A stretch of 64,000 nt of DNA, from positions 74,821 through 138,820 of the forward strand of contig JAVVEQ010000004.1 in NCBI GenBank assembly GCA_032250905.1, in the 5' to 3' direction. Positions 33,547-41,779 of the stretch are shown here, piece after piece; position 1 is the first letter of the stretch, and the number at the start of each line of letters is the position of its first letter. Position numbers and translations under genes: made by a program. This stretch comes from Desulfotignum sp032250905 (GTDB lineage Bacteria > Desulfobacterota > Desulfobacteria > Desulfobacterales > Desulfobacteraceae). Under the pieces are notes generated by a model. That model had not been told where the DNA came from and ran no database searches. It saw nothing but the letters and a program-made list of their open reading frames with translations.

Positions 33547-34614
33547 TCACTGCACGGACCCGTCTTCATCCGGTCGCCTGGGCCACGCATTGAGCACCCC
33601 CTGGAGCAGAATGGCCAGTGGAATGGCGAAAAATACCCCCCAGACGCCCCAGATCCCTCCAAAAAACAGAACCGCCACAATAATGGCAATGGGATGCAGA
33701 TTCACCACCTCGGAAAACAAAATCGGTACCAGGACATTGCCGTCCAGCATCTGGATCACCAGGTAGGCCAGAATGATCCAGGCCAGGTCCCCGGTCCATC
33801 CGAACTGAAAATAGGCCACCAGGGCCACCGGAAAAGTCATGACCGCGGCCCCGATATAGGGTACCAGCACGGAAATCCCCACCAGAAACGCCAGCAGCAG
33901 AGTGAAATTCAGCCCCATGAACATGAAGGTGAGATAAGACCCGCCCCACACCAACAGGATCTCCCAGAACTTGCCCCGGATGAAATTGCCCAGCTGCACA
34001 TCCACGCCCTGCCACACCCGGCTGGCCAGGCCCCGCTCCCGGGGCAGGTGCCGCCGGATCCATCCCATGATCTTTTCCTTGTCCTTGAGAAAGAAAAACA
34101 CCAGCAGAGGCATCAGCACGATATACACCACCAGGGTAATGACACCCACCACCGACGACAGGGTCTGGCGCAGCATCTTGTCAGTGAAGTACCCCGCTTC
34201 CCGCCGGATCTGATCCAGAATCTTTTCGATCTCCACTTCGCTGAAAATGGTGGGATACTTTTCCGGCAGGGACAGAATCAGAGCCTGAGACGCTTTGAGC
34301 ATTTCCGGCACCTCCTGCAGCAGCTGGGTGGCCTGCCGTGTCAGTACCGGCAGCAGCCAGAACAGCAGGGCCAGCAGCACCAGAAAAAACACCAGAAACA
34401 CAATGCCCACCGCCAGCATCCGGGGCGTTCCCACCCGCTGCAGCGGCTGAATCAATCCTTCAAGCAGATACGCAATGATCAGACTGGCGATCACCGGCAC
34501 CAGGTGCTTCCCGGTCAGCAGCACCGTGGCCAGCCCCACCACCAGAAACACCGCCAGAATCACCACCTGGGGATCTGAAAAATACCGTCTGATCCAGTCT
34601 TTGATGACACCCAT
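33547..34614 (-). CDS. AI-2E family transporter (PerM-like permease)
   Basis: 355 residues from ATG 34614, seven bases after GAGG. Eight or so hydrophobic helices are visible (for example QVVILAVFLVVGLATVLLTG, AVGIVFLVFFLVLLALLFWL, SSVVGVITLVVYIVLMPLLV, FTLLLAFLVGISVLVPYIGA), with the conserved PYIGA near the C-terminal third. Family members export AI-2 or exchange ions; no substrate can be assigned. It ends 15 bp before uvrB, so it may share that transcript. Confidence 0.88.
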   Translation of the reverse strand: MGVIKDWIRRYFSDPQVVILAVFLVVGLATVLLTGKHLVPVIASLIIAYLLEGLIQPLQRVGTPRMLAVGIVFLVFFLVLLALLFWLLPVLTRQATQLLQEVPEMLKASQALILSLPEKYPTIFSEVEIEKILDQIRREAGYFTDKMLRQTLSSVVGVITLVVYIVLMPLLVFFFLKDKEKIMGWIRRHLPRERGLASRVWQGVDVQLGNFIRGKFWEILLVWGGSYLTFMFMGLNFTLLLAFLVGISVLVPYIGAAVMTFPVALVAYFQFGWTGDLAWIILAYLVIQMLDGNVLVPILFSEVVNLHPIAIIVAVLFFGGIWGVWGVFFAIPLAILLQGVLNAWPRRPDEDGSVQ

Positions 34615-34818
34615 ATACAAACCTCAACCATTCAAATCAAGCGTGCAGTATACCCTGTTTTCATTTCTTTTTCCATCATTTTCCTGCATGGAATTTCTAT
34701 GCAGGATGATTGATACGGGGGAATTGAATATTTGTTTTTGATTCTTTGATCAGATATCACTACAATGTACCCATTTCACAGTTCAAGACATGTTGCTGCA
34801 GAAAGGACGGCATTGACA

Positions 34819-35394
34819 ATGAAAATACTGATTCTCAACGGAAGCCCCCGGAAAAATGGCACTGTTGCCACACTCCTCAAAGCGGTGGCTGAACCCCTGT
34901 CCACCCCGCATGAAACCGAATGGATCGATGTGTGCAGGCTCGACATGAAATTCTGCACCGCCTGCATGGCCTGCCGGGAGAAAGGAACCTGTGTCCTACC
35001 GGAAGATGACGCGCACCGGGTGGGCAAAAAGATTCAGGAGGCCGATGCCCTGGTCATCGGCACACCCACCCACTGGGGCAATATGTGCGCGCCGCTGAAA
35101 CTTCTTTTTGATCGCAACGTGCCGGTATTCATGGGGGAAAGCCCCCGGGAAATGCCGGAACCCAGGCAGAAAGGCAAACGCGCCGTTATCGTGACGGCCT
35201 GCACCACACCATGGCCTTTCAATGTCATTTTTCCGGAAAGCAGGGGCGCGATCCGGACGGTCAAAGAAGTCCTGCACTACGGCGGTTACAAGCTCGTGGG
35301 CACGATAACCAGACCCGGTACCAAAAAATCAACAGAAATCTCTTCGTCCTTAAAGGCAAAGGCAAAGCGTTTGGGGAAAAAACTCATGCCGTGA
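34819..35394 (+). CDS. Flavodoxin-fold NAD(P)H-dependent oxidoreductase
   Basis: 191 residues from ATG 34819 (MKILILNGSPRKNGT); longer forms lack a site. The FMN phosphate loop is LNGSPRKNGTVATLL, and CTACMACREKGTCVLPEDD is the cysteine-bearing loop of iron-sulfur flavoprotein-like reductases, but too few cysteines follow for a clear cluster. GTPTHWGNMCAPLKLLFDR contacts the flavin ring. It should be a soluble FMN reductase of unknown substrate. It stands alone between uvrB and rsgA. Confidence 0.82.
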   Translation: MKILILNGSPRKNGTVATLLKAVAEPLSTPHETEWIDVCRLDMKFCTACMACREKGTCVLPEDDAHRVGKKIQEADALVIGTPTHWGNMCAPLKLLFDRNVPVFMGESPREMPEPRQKGKRAVIVTACTTPWPFNVIFPESRGAIRTVKEVLHYGGYKLVGTITRPGTKKSTEISSSLKAKAKRLGKKLMP

Positions 35395-35595
35395 TACCCT
35401 TCCATAAAGCGCCGGCTTTGGGTACACAGACAGCAGGCAACTCTGTTTTTACCCCTGAATATTGAACATCCCGCATAAATGGCTAATAGTTGTTTACACT
35501 TGCGGTAATTACTGATAAGGCACTGGAGGCGGGTCTGTGAGCAGACGTGGAAAGGCCGCCCTGCTGAGTTATGGGGTGTTGTTTAAAATACGATC

Positions 35596-36690
35596 ATGAT
35601 AAAAAACTTGCATACCATTGAGAAACTTGGCTTTGAAAAATGGTTCCAGGACCATGTCGATTCCGGGCGTCTGGCGGAGATAGAGATCGCACGGATGATT
35701 GCGGTACACAAAGACCGCTATATCATAACCAGTGGAGAGGGGGATGTTCCGGCCGAGCTGGTCGGAAAACTGCTGTTCAGCGCATCTTCTCCTGTGGACT
35801 ATCCGGCGGTCGGGGACTGGGTTCTGGTCAAATTCTACGATGGGAACACCTTTGCCATCATCCATGAGATCATACAGAGAAAATCCCTGCTGAAACGCAA
35901 AACCCCGGGAAAGAAAATTGAGTTTCAATTGATTGCCGCCAATATCGATGCGGCATTCATTGTCCAGTCGCTGGATGACAATTTCAATTTAAGGCGTCTG
36001 GAGCGATACCTGGTGATGGTTAACGAAAGCAGCATACGGCCGGTGGTGTTATTGAGCAAGAGCGACCTTCTCACTTCTGAAGAGATCAAAGGCCGGATCG
36101 ATCAAATCCATGACATCATGCCCCATCTGCAGGTCCTGCCGTACAGCAGTAAAAATGAACCCGGCCTGGAACGTGTCAAAGACCTGCTGAAACCAGGACT
36201 GACCTGCTGCCTGTTAGGATCATCCGGTGTCGGAAAGACCACGCTGCTGAACCATCTCATCGGTAAATCCGTTTGCAGGACCAAAACCGTCAGAGAAAAA
36301 GACAGCAAGGGCCGGCATGCTACCACGTCCAGGCAGTTAATTACACTGACTGGCGGCGCAATGGTGGTGGACACGCCGGGAATGCGGGAGCTTGAGAACT
36401 TTTCCGTGGAAACAGGCCTGGATGAAACCTTTGCGGAAATCACCGCGTTGACCGGGAAATGCCGGTTCAGTGACTGCTCTCATACCCGTGAAAAAGGGTG
36501 TGCGGTGTTAAAGGCGGTACAAGATGGAATCCTGTCCGAAAAAAGATACCGGAATTACATGAAAATGGTCCGGGAATCCATTTTCAATGACATGTCCTAT
36601 GTTGAGAAAAGGCAAAAAGATAAACAGTTTGCCAGACACTGTAAAACCGTTATGACGCACAGGAAAAAGCTGAAAGCAGGTGGACAATGA
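35596..36690 (+). CDS. rsgA: Ribosome small-subunit GTPase RsgA
   Basis: 364 residues with circularly permuted GTPase motifs in the order G4 (VLLSKSDLL), G5, G1 (LLGSSGVGKTTLLNHLIG), G2/G3 (TTSRQLITL and VVDTPGMREL). The N-terminal OB-fold (YPAVGDWVLVKF) and the C-terminal zinc motif (CRFSDCSHTREKGCAV) are complete. It promotes late 30S subunit maturation. Its stop overlaps the start of the broken S4-domain gene by ATGA. Confidence 0.95.
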   Translation: MIKNLHTIEKLGFEKWFQDHVDSGRLAEIEIARMIAVHKDRYIITSGEGDVPAELVGKLLFSASSPVDYPAVGDWVLVKFYDGNTFAIIHEIIQRKSLLKRKTPGKKIEFQLIAANIDAAFIVQSLDDNFNLRRLERYLVMVNESSIRPVVLLSKSDLLTSEEIKGRIDQIHDIMPHLQVLPYSSKNEPGLERVKDLLKPGLTCCLLGSSGVGKTTLLNHLIGKSVCRTKTVREKDSKGRHATTSRQLITLTGGAMVVDTPGMRELENFSVETGLDETFAEITALTGKCRFSDCSHTREKGCAVLKAVQDGILSEKRYRNYMKMVRESIFNDMSYVEKRQKDKQFARHCKTVMTHRKKLKAGGQ

Positions 36691-36926
36691 CAACCGACAG
36701 GCAGATCCGGCGCAAGGTTGAAATTGCCGTGGAACCGGTGGAACTGCACAAGATACTGAAGTTTGAAAACCTGGCGGCCAGCGGCGGGTAAGCCAAGTTC
36801 CGGATCCAGGCGGGACATGTGCGGGTGAACGGGCAGACGGAAACCCGGAAACGAAGAAAAATCCGGCACGGGGATATCATCGAAACCCCGGAGGCGATTC
36901 TGACCATTGTGAAATCCAACCATTAG
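36687..36926 (+). pseudogene. S4-domain RNA-binding protein interrupted by in-frame TAA
   Basis: An 80-codon frame begins at the ATG overlapping the rsgA stop. Codons 1-34 end in LKFENLAASGG, then TAA at 36789-36791, and the same frame continues as AKFRIQAGHVRVNGQTETRK ... IVKSNH to TAG. The family pattern is SGGEAK, so a single GAA-to-TAA change explains the break. The two halves together form a complete YbcJ-like S4 domain (usual length 70-80). A second ribosome-linked protein after rsgA fits the context. A sequencing error is the main alternative. Confidence 0.85.
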
Positions 36927-36946
36927 AATATGTGGAGGGATCAGAT

Positions 36947-38512
36947 ATGTTTTTAGTGACCGCAAAACAGATGCAGGAAATGGACCGTTATACCATCGAG
37001 AAATTCGGCATTCCCGGGCGGGTCCTTATGGAAAATGCCGGACGGGGGGCCGTGGATTTTTTCATGGAAACCTGCCACCCCACCCCGGCCACCCGGGTGG
37101 CGGTGGTGGCGGGTCGGGGCAACAACGGCGGGGACGGCTGGGTCATGGCCCGGCATCTGATGGAAAAGCAGATCCCGGTGACCGTTTTTCTGCTGTCCGA
37201 ACGGGACCGGGTCACCGGGGATGCCCGGGTCAACATGGAACTGGTGGAAAAGCTGCTGCCCCATTATCCGGCCTGCACAATAAAGCAGATTACCGATGCC
37301 GCCGGTCTGGAACAGGCCAGAACCAGCCTGGTCCACCATGACCTGTTTGTGGACGCCGTTTTCGGTACCGGCCTGAACTCCGATGTCCGGGGGTTTTTCA
37401 AGGGGGTGATCACCTGTATCAACCAGACCGGAAAGCCCGTATTTGCCGTAGATATCCCGTCCGGCCTGAATGCGGATACCGGCGTGGTATGCGGGGTATG
37501 TATCAAGGCCAGTGCCACTGCCACATTTGCTTTTGCCAAAATCGGCCATGTCCTGTATCCCGGCAATGAATACACGGGCCGGCTCCGGGTGGTTGATATC
37601 GGGATTCCGAATTTCACGGCTCAAAATCAGGACATCCGGTTCCAGGTCATGGAAAAACACGCCATCCGGGACCTGTTTCCTCCCCGGCTTTTCAACAGCC
37701 ACAAAGGGACTTTCGGCCACCTGCTGATCCTGTCCGGGTCGCCCGGAAAAACCGGGGCCGCGGCCCTGTGCGCCAACGCAGCCACACGGATCGGTACCGG
37801 GCTGGTGACCCTGGGTCTGCCGGAACGCATCAGTCCGGTGGTGGAACCCATGGTCGTCGAACCCATGACCGTGCCGCTGCCGGAAACCCCGTCCGGTGCC
37901 CTGTCTGCAGCGGGTCTAAACGATATCCTGGCCCTGGCCGGGACCCGGCAGGCCCTGGCCCTGGGGCCGGGACTGGGCACGGACCCGGATACCGGAAAAC
38001 TGGTAACGGCCCTGGTGAAGCAGTGCCCGGTTCCCCTGATCATGGACGCGGATGCCGTCAACTGCGTGGCAGACAATCCGGAGATTCTCCTGTCCAGGAC
38101 ATCCCCGGCGGTATTAACCCCCCATCCCGGAGAGATGGCCCGGCTGGCCGGCATCTCCCCATCGGAGATCCAGGCGGACCGGCCCGGCACGGCACGGCAG
38201 TTTGCAGAAAAATACAACGTGATCCTGGTGCTCAAAGGGGCCCAGACCCTGATCGCCCTGCCGGACGGCCGCCTGTTTCTGTGCCCGGCCGGGAACCCGG
38301 GCATGGCCACCGGCGGCATGGGGGATGTGCTGACTGGCATGATCGCAGGCCTGGCAGCCCAGGGCATGGCCCTGGAAAACGCAGCCAGGGCCGGGGTTTT
38401 CATCCATGGGGTATGCGGGGATCTCCTGGCGGACAAGGTCGGCGGGTTCGGGTTTCTGGCCGGGGACATGCTTCAGTCCATTCCGGAAGTGATCCACAGG
38501 CACCTGACATGA
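36947..38512 (+). CDS. nnrDE: Bifunctional NAD(P)H-hydrate epimerase / ADP-dependent dehydratase
   Basis: 521 residues from ATG 36947, seven bases after GGAGGG. The N-terminal epimerase half has RVLMENAGRGAVDFF, VVAGRGNNGGDGWVMARHL and VFGTGLNSDVRG; the C-terminal carbohydrate-kinase-like dehydratase has LILSGSPGKTGAAALCANAA, LTPHPGEMARL, VLKGAQTLIA and GNPGMATGGMGDVLTGMIAG. It repairs damaged NADHX/NADPHX. Equivalent to the E. coli two-domain form. tsaE overlaps its stop by 4 bp. Confidence 0.96.
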   Translation: MFLVTAKQMQEMDRYTIEKFGIPGRVLMENAGRGAVDFFMETCHPTPATRVAVVAGRGNNGGDGWVMARHLMEKQIPVTVFLLSERDRVTGDARVNMELVEKLLPHYPACTIKQITDAAGLEQARTSLVHHDLFVDAVFGTGLNSDVRGFFKGVITCINQTGKPVFAVDIPSGLNADTGVVCGVCIKASATATFAFAKIGHVLYPGNEYTGRLRVVDIGIPNFTAQNQDIRFQVMEKHAIRDLFPPRLFNSHKGTFGHLLILSGSPGKTGAAALCANAATRIGTGLVTLGLPERISPVVEPMVVEPMTVPLPETPSGALSAAGLNDILALAGTRQALALGPGLGTDPDTGKLVTALVKQCPVPLIMDADAVNCVADNPEILLSRTSPAVLTPHPGEMARLAGISPSEIQADRPGTARQFAEKYNVILVLKGAQTLIALPDGRLFLCPAGNPGMATGGMGDVLTGMIAGLAAQGMALENAARAGVFIHGVCGDLLADKVGGFGFLAGDMLQSIPEVIHRHLT

Positions 38513-38979
38513 CATACCGGATCATCACCCAAACCGACGGCCAGACCCGGGACCTGGGATTTCGCGTGGGACAGGCCGTTACCGGTCCCGTGGCCATTGC
38601 GCTGACCGGAGACCTGGGGTGCGGCAAGACCACGTTTGTCAAAGGTCTGGCCCGGGGTCTGGGGGTGGACAACCGATATCCTGTCACCAGTCCGAGCTTC
38701 ACCCTGATCAATGAATATCCGGCCGCTCATCCGCTGCGGCTGTGCCACCTGGATCTTTACCGGCTCGCATCGGTGGAGGAACTGACCGGTATCGGGTTTG
38801 ATGATCTGGCCGACGCCGATGCCGTCATTGTGGTGGAATGGCCAGCTCTGTTGAAGGCAGACCGGTTTGCCTTTGACCTGGAGCTGACCTTTGAATTTGA
38901 TTCAGATTATCACCGGGTCATCTCTTTTTTTGCCTATGGACAGACCGGCGCAAACATGCTAAGCACCATATTTTCATAA
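38509..38979 (+). CDS. tsaE: tRNA threonylcarbamoyladenosine ATPase TsaE
   Basis: 156 residues from the ATG in the ATGA overlap with nnrDE; a much longer open frame upstream is a shadow of nnrDE. Walker A is ALTGDLGCGKTTFVKGLARG (about residues 31-50). TSPSFTLINEY, HLDLYRL and VVEWPALL are the other family motifs. It works with TsaB and TsaD to make t6A37. The nnrDE-tsaE order is common in bacteria. Confidence 0.93.
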   Translation: MTYRIITQTDGQTRDLGFRVGQAVTGPVAIALTGDLGCGKTTFVKGLARGLGVDNRYPVTSPSFTLINEYPAAHPLRLCHLDLYRLASVEELTGIGFDDLADADAVIVVEWPALLKADRFAFDLELTFEFDSDYHRVISFFAYGQTGANMLSTIFS

Positions 38980-39008
38980 ATTGAACAACCCAATTTCAGG
39001 AGTTTTCA

Positions 39009-40229
39009 ATGGCACTTAGAGTACAAAAATACGGGGGCACATCTGTGGCGGATATCCAGCGGATATCCCGGGTGGCGGACCGGGTGGTCAAGGCCCATGA
39101 GGGCGGGGACCAGATGGTGGTGGTGCTCTCGGCCATGGCAGGCGTGACTGACAATCTCATTTCCCTTGCCAGTCAGGCATCGGACACGCCCGACAAACGG
39201 GAACTGGATGTCCTGCTGGCCACCGGTGAACAGACCACCGCCGCATTGATGGCCATGATCCTCAAATCCCGGGGATACAAAGCCAAGTCGTTTCTGGGGT
39301 TCCAGGCCGGCATCCACACGGACCAGACCCCGGGCAAGGCCCGGATTCTGGATATTGACGGCCAGAACGTCAAAAAATCACTGGAACAGGGATACATCTG
39401 CGTGGTGGCCGGGTTCCAGGGGGCGGATGACAACGGCGACATCACCACCCTGGGCCGGGGCGGTTCCGACACATCCGCCGTGGCCATAGCTGCGTCCCTG
39501 AAAGCAGATGTCTGTGAAATTTTCACGGACGTGGACGGCGTGTACACCACCGATCCCAGGATCTGCGCAAAGGCAAAGAAAATCGAGCGGATTTCCTATG
39601 AAGAGATGCTGGAAATGGCTGTGCTGGGCGCCAAGGTGCTCCAGATCCGGTCCGTGGACTTTGCCAAAAAATACAATATTCCTTTGCACGTCAGATCATC
39701 ATTCAATGAGGAGGAAGGAACCATGGTCGTCAATGAAAGCGCGGATATGGAAAGCGCTGTAGTTTCAGGCATCACCTGTGATATGAATGAAACCCGGATC
39801 ACATTGAAACGGGTGCCGGATCAGCCCGGAATTTCCGCGAAAATTTTCGGCCCTCTGGCCGATGCGGAGATCATGGTGGACATGATCATCCAGAACACCC
39901 GCACCGGTGGAGAAACCGACCTGACCTTCACCGTGACCAAGGATGATTTTGACCGGGCCGTGGAAATATCAGAGGCGGTGGCCAAAGAAGTGGGGGCCGA
40001 AGAAGTGCTGACCGCCAAAGACATCGCGAAAGTGTCGGTGATCGGGCTGGGCATGAAAAGTCATTCCGGTGTGGCCGCCACCATGTTCAAGGCCCTGGCC
40101 GAGGAAAACATCAATATCCGGCTCATCTCCACATCGGAAATCCGGATTTCCTGCGTCATCCTGGCCAAATACGCGGAGCTGGCCGTCCGGGCCCTGCACA
40201 CCGCCTTCGGCCTGGACAGGGAAGATTAA
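39009..40229 (+). CDS. lysC: Aspartate kinase
   Basis: 406 residues. The kinase start KYGGTSVADIQRI, GFQGADDNGDITTLGRGGSD and CEIFTDVDGVYTTDPRI are intact. Two C-terminal ACT domains follow (about 265-405; VPDQPGISAKIFGPLADAEI and SHSGVAATMFKALAEENINI), which usually bind lysine and/or threonine for feedback control. First step of lysine, threonine and methionine synthesis. CAGGAG lies before ATG, 29 bp after tsaE. Its end overlaps pyrF by 4 bp in convergent orientation. Confidence 0.96.
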   Translation: MALRVQKYGGTSVADIQRISRVADRVVKAHEGGDQMVVVLSAMAGVTDNLISLASQASDTPDKRELDVLLATGEQTTAALMAMILKSRGYKAKSFLGFQAGIHTDQTPGKARILDIDGQNVKKSLEQGYICVVAGFQGADDNGDITTLGRGGSDTSAVAIAASLKADVCEIFTDVDGVYTTDPRICAKAKKIERISYEEMLEMAVLGAKVLQIRSVDFAKKYNIPLHVRSSFNEEEGTMVVNESADMESAVVSGITCDMNETRITLKRVPDQPGISAKIFGPLADAEIMVDMIIQNTRTGGETDLTFTVTKDDFDRAVEISEAVAKEVGAEEVLTAKDIAKVSVIGLGMKSHSGVAATMFKALAEENINIRLISTSEIRISCVILAKYAELAVRALHTAFGLDRED

Positions 40230-40966
40230 GCCGGCGTCTCTTTTTCCAGGGATGCTTCAATCTCATCGATCACTTTTTGAGCCGCCGCAGCCGGATCATC
40301 CGCATCCCGGATGGGGCGGCCGATCACCAGCAGATCACTGCCCTGGGCGATGGCCTGGGCCGGGGTGGTGATCCTTTTCTGGTCATCCCCCGGGGTCAGG
40401 CTCCAGCCTGGACGGATCCCGGGCGTAACCGCCAGAAAATCCCTGCCGAACCGGGCTTTGATGTACGCAGCTTCCTGTCCGGAACACACCACACCGGCAC
40501 ACCCGGCATCTCTGGCCATACCGGCCCGGAGCATCACCAGTTCTGAGGGATCTGCAGCATACCGTTCGTGAAAACCTCCGGCTGAAAGGGTTAACCCGTC
40601 ATTGTCCGTCAGCAGGGTCACCCCCAGGACCCCCACCTTTCCCTGTCCACCCTGAACCGCCCTCTCCAACATTTTGGTCGAGGAACAGGTGTGCACCGTG
40701 ACCAGGTCCACCCCCAGTTCCGCTACCCGTTCCATGGCCCGGAAAACCGTGGTGCTGATGTCATGCAGCTTGAGATCCAGAAAAATCTTTGCCCCGCTCA
40801 GATCCCGGACCATTTTCACCACTTCCGGTCCCTGGTGAATGAACAGTTCCAGCCCGACCTTGAACATGCCCACATGAAGCCCCAGCTGCCTGACCAGAGA
40901 CCGCGCCTCGCCCATCGACGCCACATCCAGCGGAAATACGATATACTCTTTGCCTGTCTTTTCCAT
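40226..40966 (-). CDS. pyrF: Orotidine 5'-phosphate decarboxylase
   Basis: 246 residues, type 1 enzyme. The catalytic segment IFLDLKLHDISTTV (Asp-x-Lys-x2-Asp) is intact. PLDVASMGEARSLVRQL opens the barrel, and GIRPGWSLTPGDDQKRITTP plus LVIGRPIRDADDPAAA hold the phosphate. Final step to UMP. It is monocistronic as seen, with a 216-bp divergent gap to ilvN. Confidence 0.95.
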   Translation of the reverse strand: MEKTGKEYIVFPLDVASMGEARSLVRQLGLHVGMFKVGLELFIHQGPEVVKMVRDLSGAKIFLDLKLHDISTTVFRAMERVAELGVDLVTVHTCSSTKMLERAVQGGQGKVGVLGVTLLTDNDGLTLSAGGFHERYAADPSELVMLRAGMARDAGCAGVVCSGQEAAYIKARFGRDFLAVTPGIRPGWSLTPGDDQKRITTPAQAIAQGSDLLVIGRPIRDADDPAAAAQKVIDEIEASLEKETPA

Positions 40967-41182
40967 AATTTTCCCTCGCCTTAACGGTCACGCCCTGCCC
41001 TGGTAAATTCCCAGATCAATGACCCCGAATATTAGGCGTAAACCCCTTTCCCTGTCAAGCACCCGGTCCATAACCAGCATTCAACGACCACTCTGCCGGA
41101 AGCACCCCACTGAATTTTCGCCAGACAGTTCATTTTAGCGCCACAACATGATATCATAATTTCTTTGAAAACAAGGAGGACC

Positions 41183-41668
41183 ATGGAAACCCGAAAATAT
41201 ACGCTGACCATGCTGGTGGAAAACGAACCCGGCGTCACGGCCCGCATCACCGGTTTGTTTGCCGGAAGAGGCTACAATATCGAAACCATCTGCGGTGCCC
41301 CCACCGCCAACCCGAAAATGTCCCGTATCACCATCACCACCCTGGCCAGCCCCCAGCTGCTGGCCCAGTGCATGAAACAGATCGAGCGGCTGGTCAACGT
41401 GATCAAACTCAGAGACATGACCGGTGAGGAAGCGATCAAACGGGAAATGGCACTGGTATGCGTCAAGGCCCCTCCGGCAGACCGGAAAAAGATCGAACAG
41501 ATCATCATCGATTTTCAGGGCACGGTTCTGGACAAAGGACAACAGCATTTTATTTTTGAGGTGATTGGAGACGAGCTCACTGTGGATGTGATGCTGGAAA
41601 AACTGGCCCCGTTCGGGATCAAAAAACTGGCCCGTTCCGGGGTCCTGGCCCTGTACCGGGAACCTTGA
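41183..41668 (+). CDS. ilvN: Acetolactate synthase small (regulatory) subunit
   Basis: 161 residues from the ATG two bases after AAGGAGGAC (a longer frame starting at 41165 is less likely). The N-terminal ACT domain LTMLVENEPGVTARITGLFA with GRGYNIETI binds valine; the C-terminal domain (VLDKGQQHFIFEVIGD) contacts and activates the large subunit. It regulates the first common step of branched-chain amino acid synthesis. No ilvB lies nearby, so this subunit is transcribed separately. Confidence 0.92.
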   Translation: METRKYTLTMLVENEPGVTARITGLFAGRGYNIETICGAPTANPKMSRITITTLASPQLLAQCMKQIERLVNVIKLRDMTGEEAIKREMALVCVKAPPADRKKIEQIIIDFQGTVLDKGQQHFIFEVIGDELTVDVMLEKLAPFGIKKLARSGVLALYREP

Positions 41669-41779
41669 CCGGCGCCGGCAAATATCGGTATTTTCCATTT
41701 AAATGTTGAAAAATTGGAATCATCAGTGTTATTTAATCCAAAATCATTAACTATTACAAACTGATACCCAGGAACATTC

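Noticed and set aside
32512..34578. 688-codon plus-strand frame opposite uvrB and the AI-2E permease
   Set aside because: His/Gln/Pro-rich composition typical of antisense to membrane and helicase genes; no motif.
37768..38508. Long open frame upstream of tsaE in the same frame
   Set aside because: It is a GC-rich shadow of nnrDE, low in complexity; the tsaE start is the ATG in the ATGA overlap.
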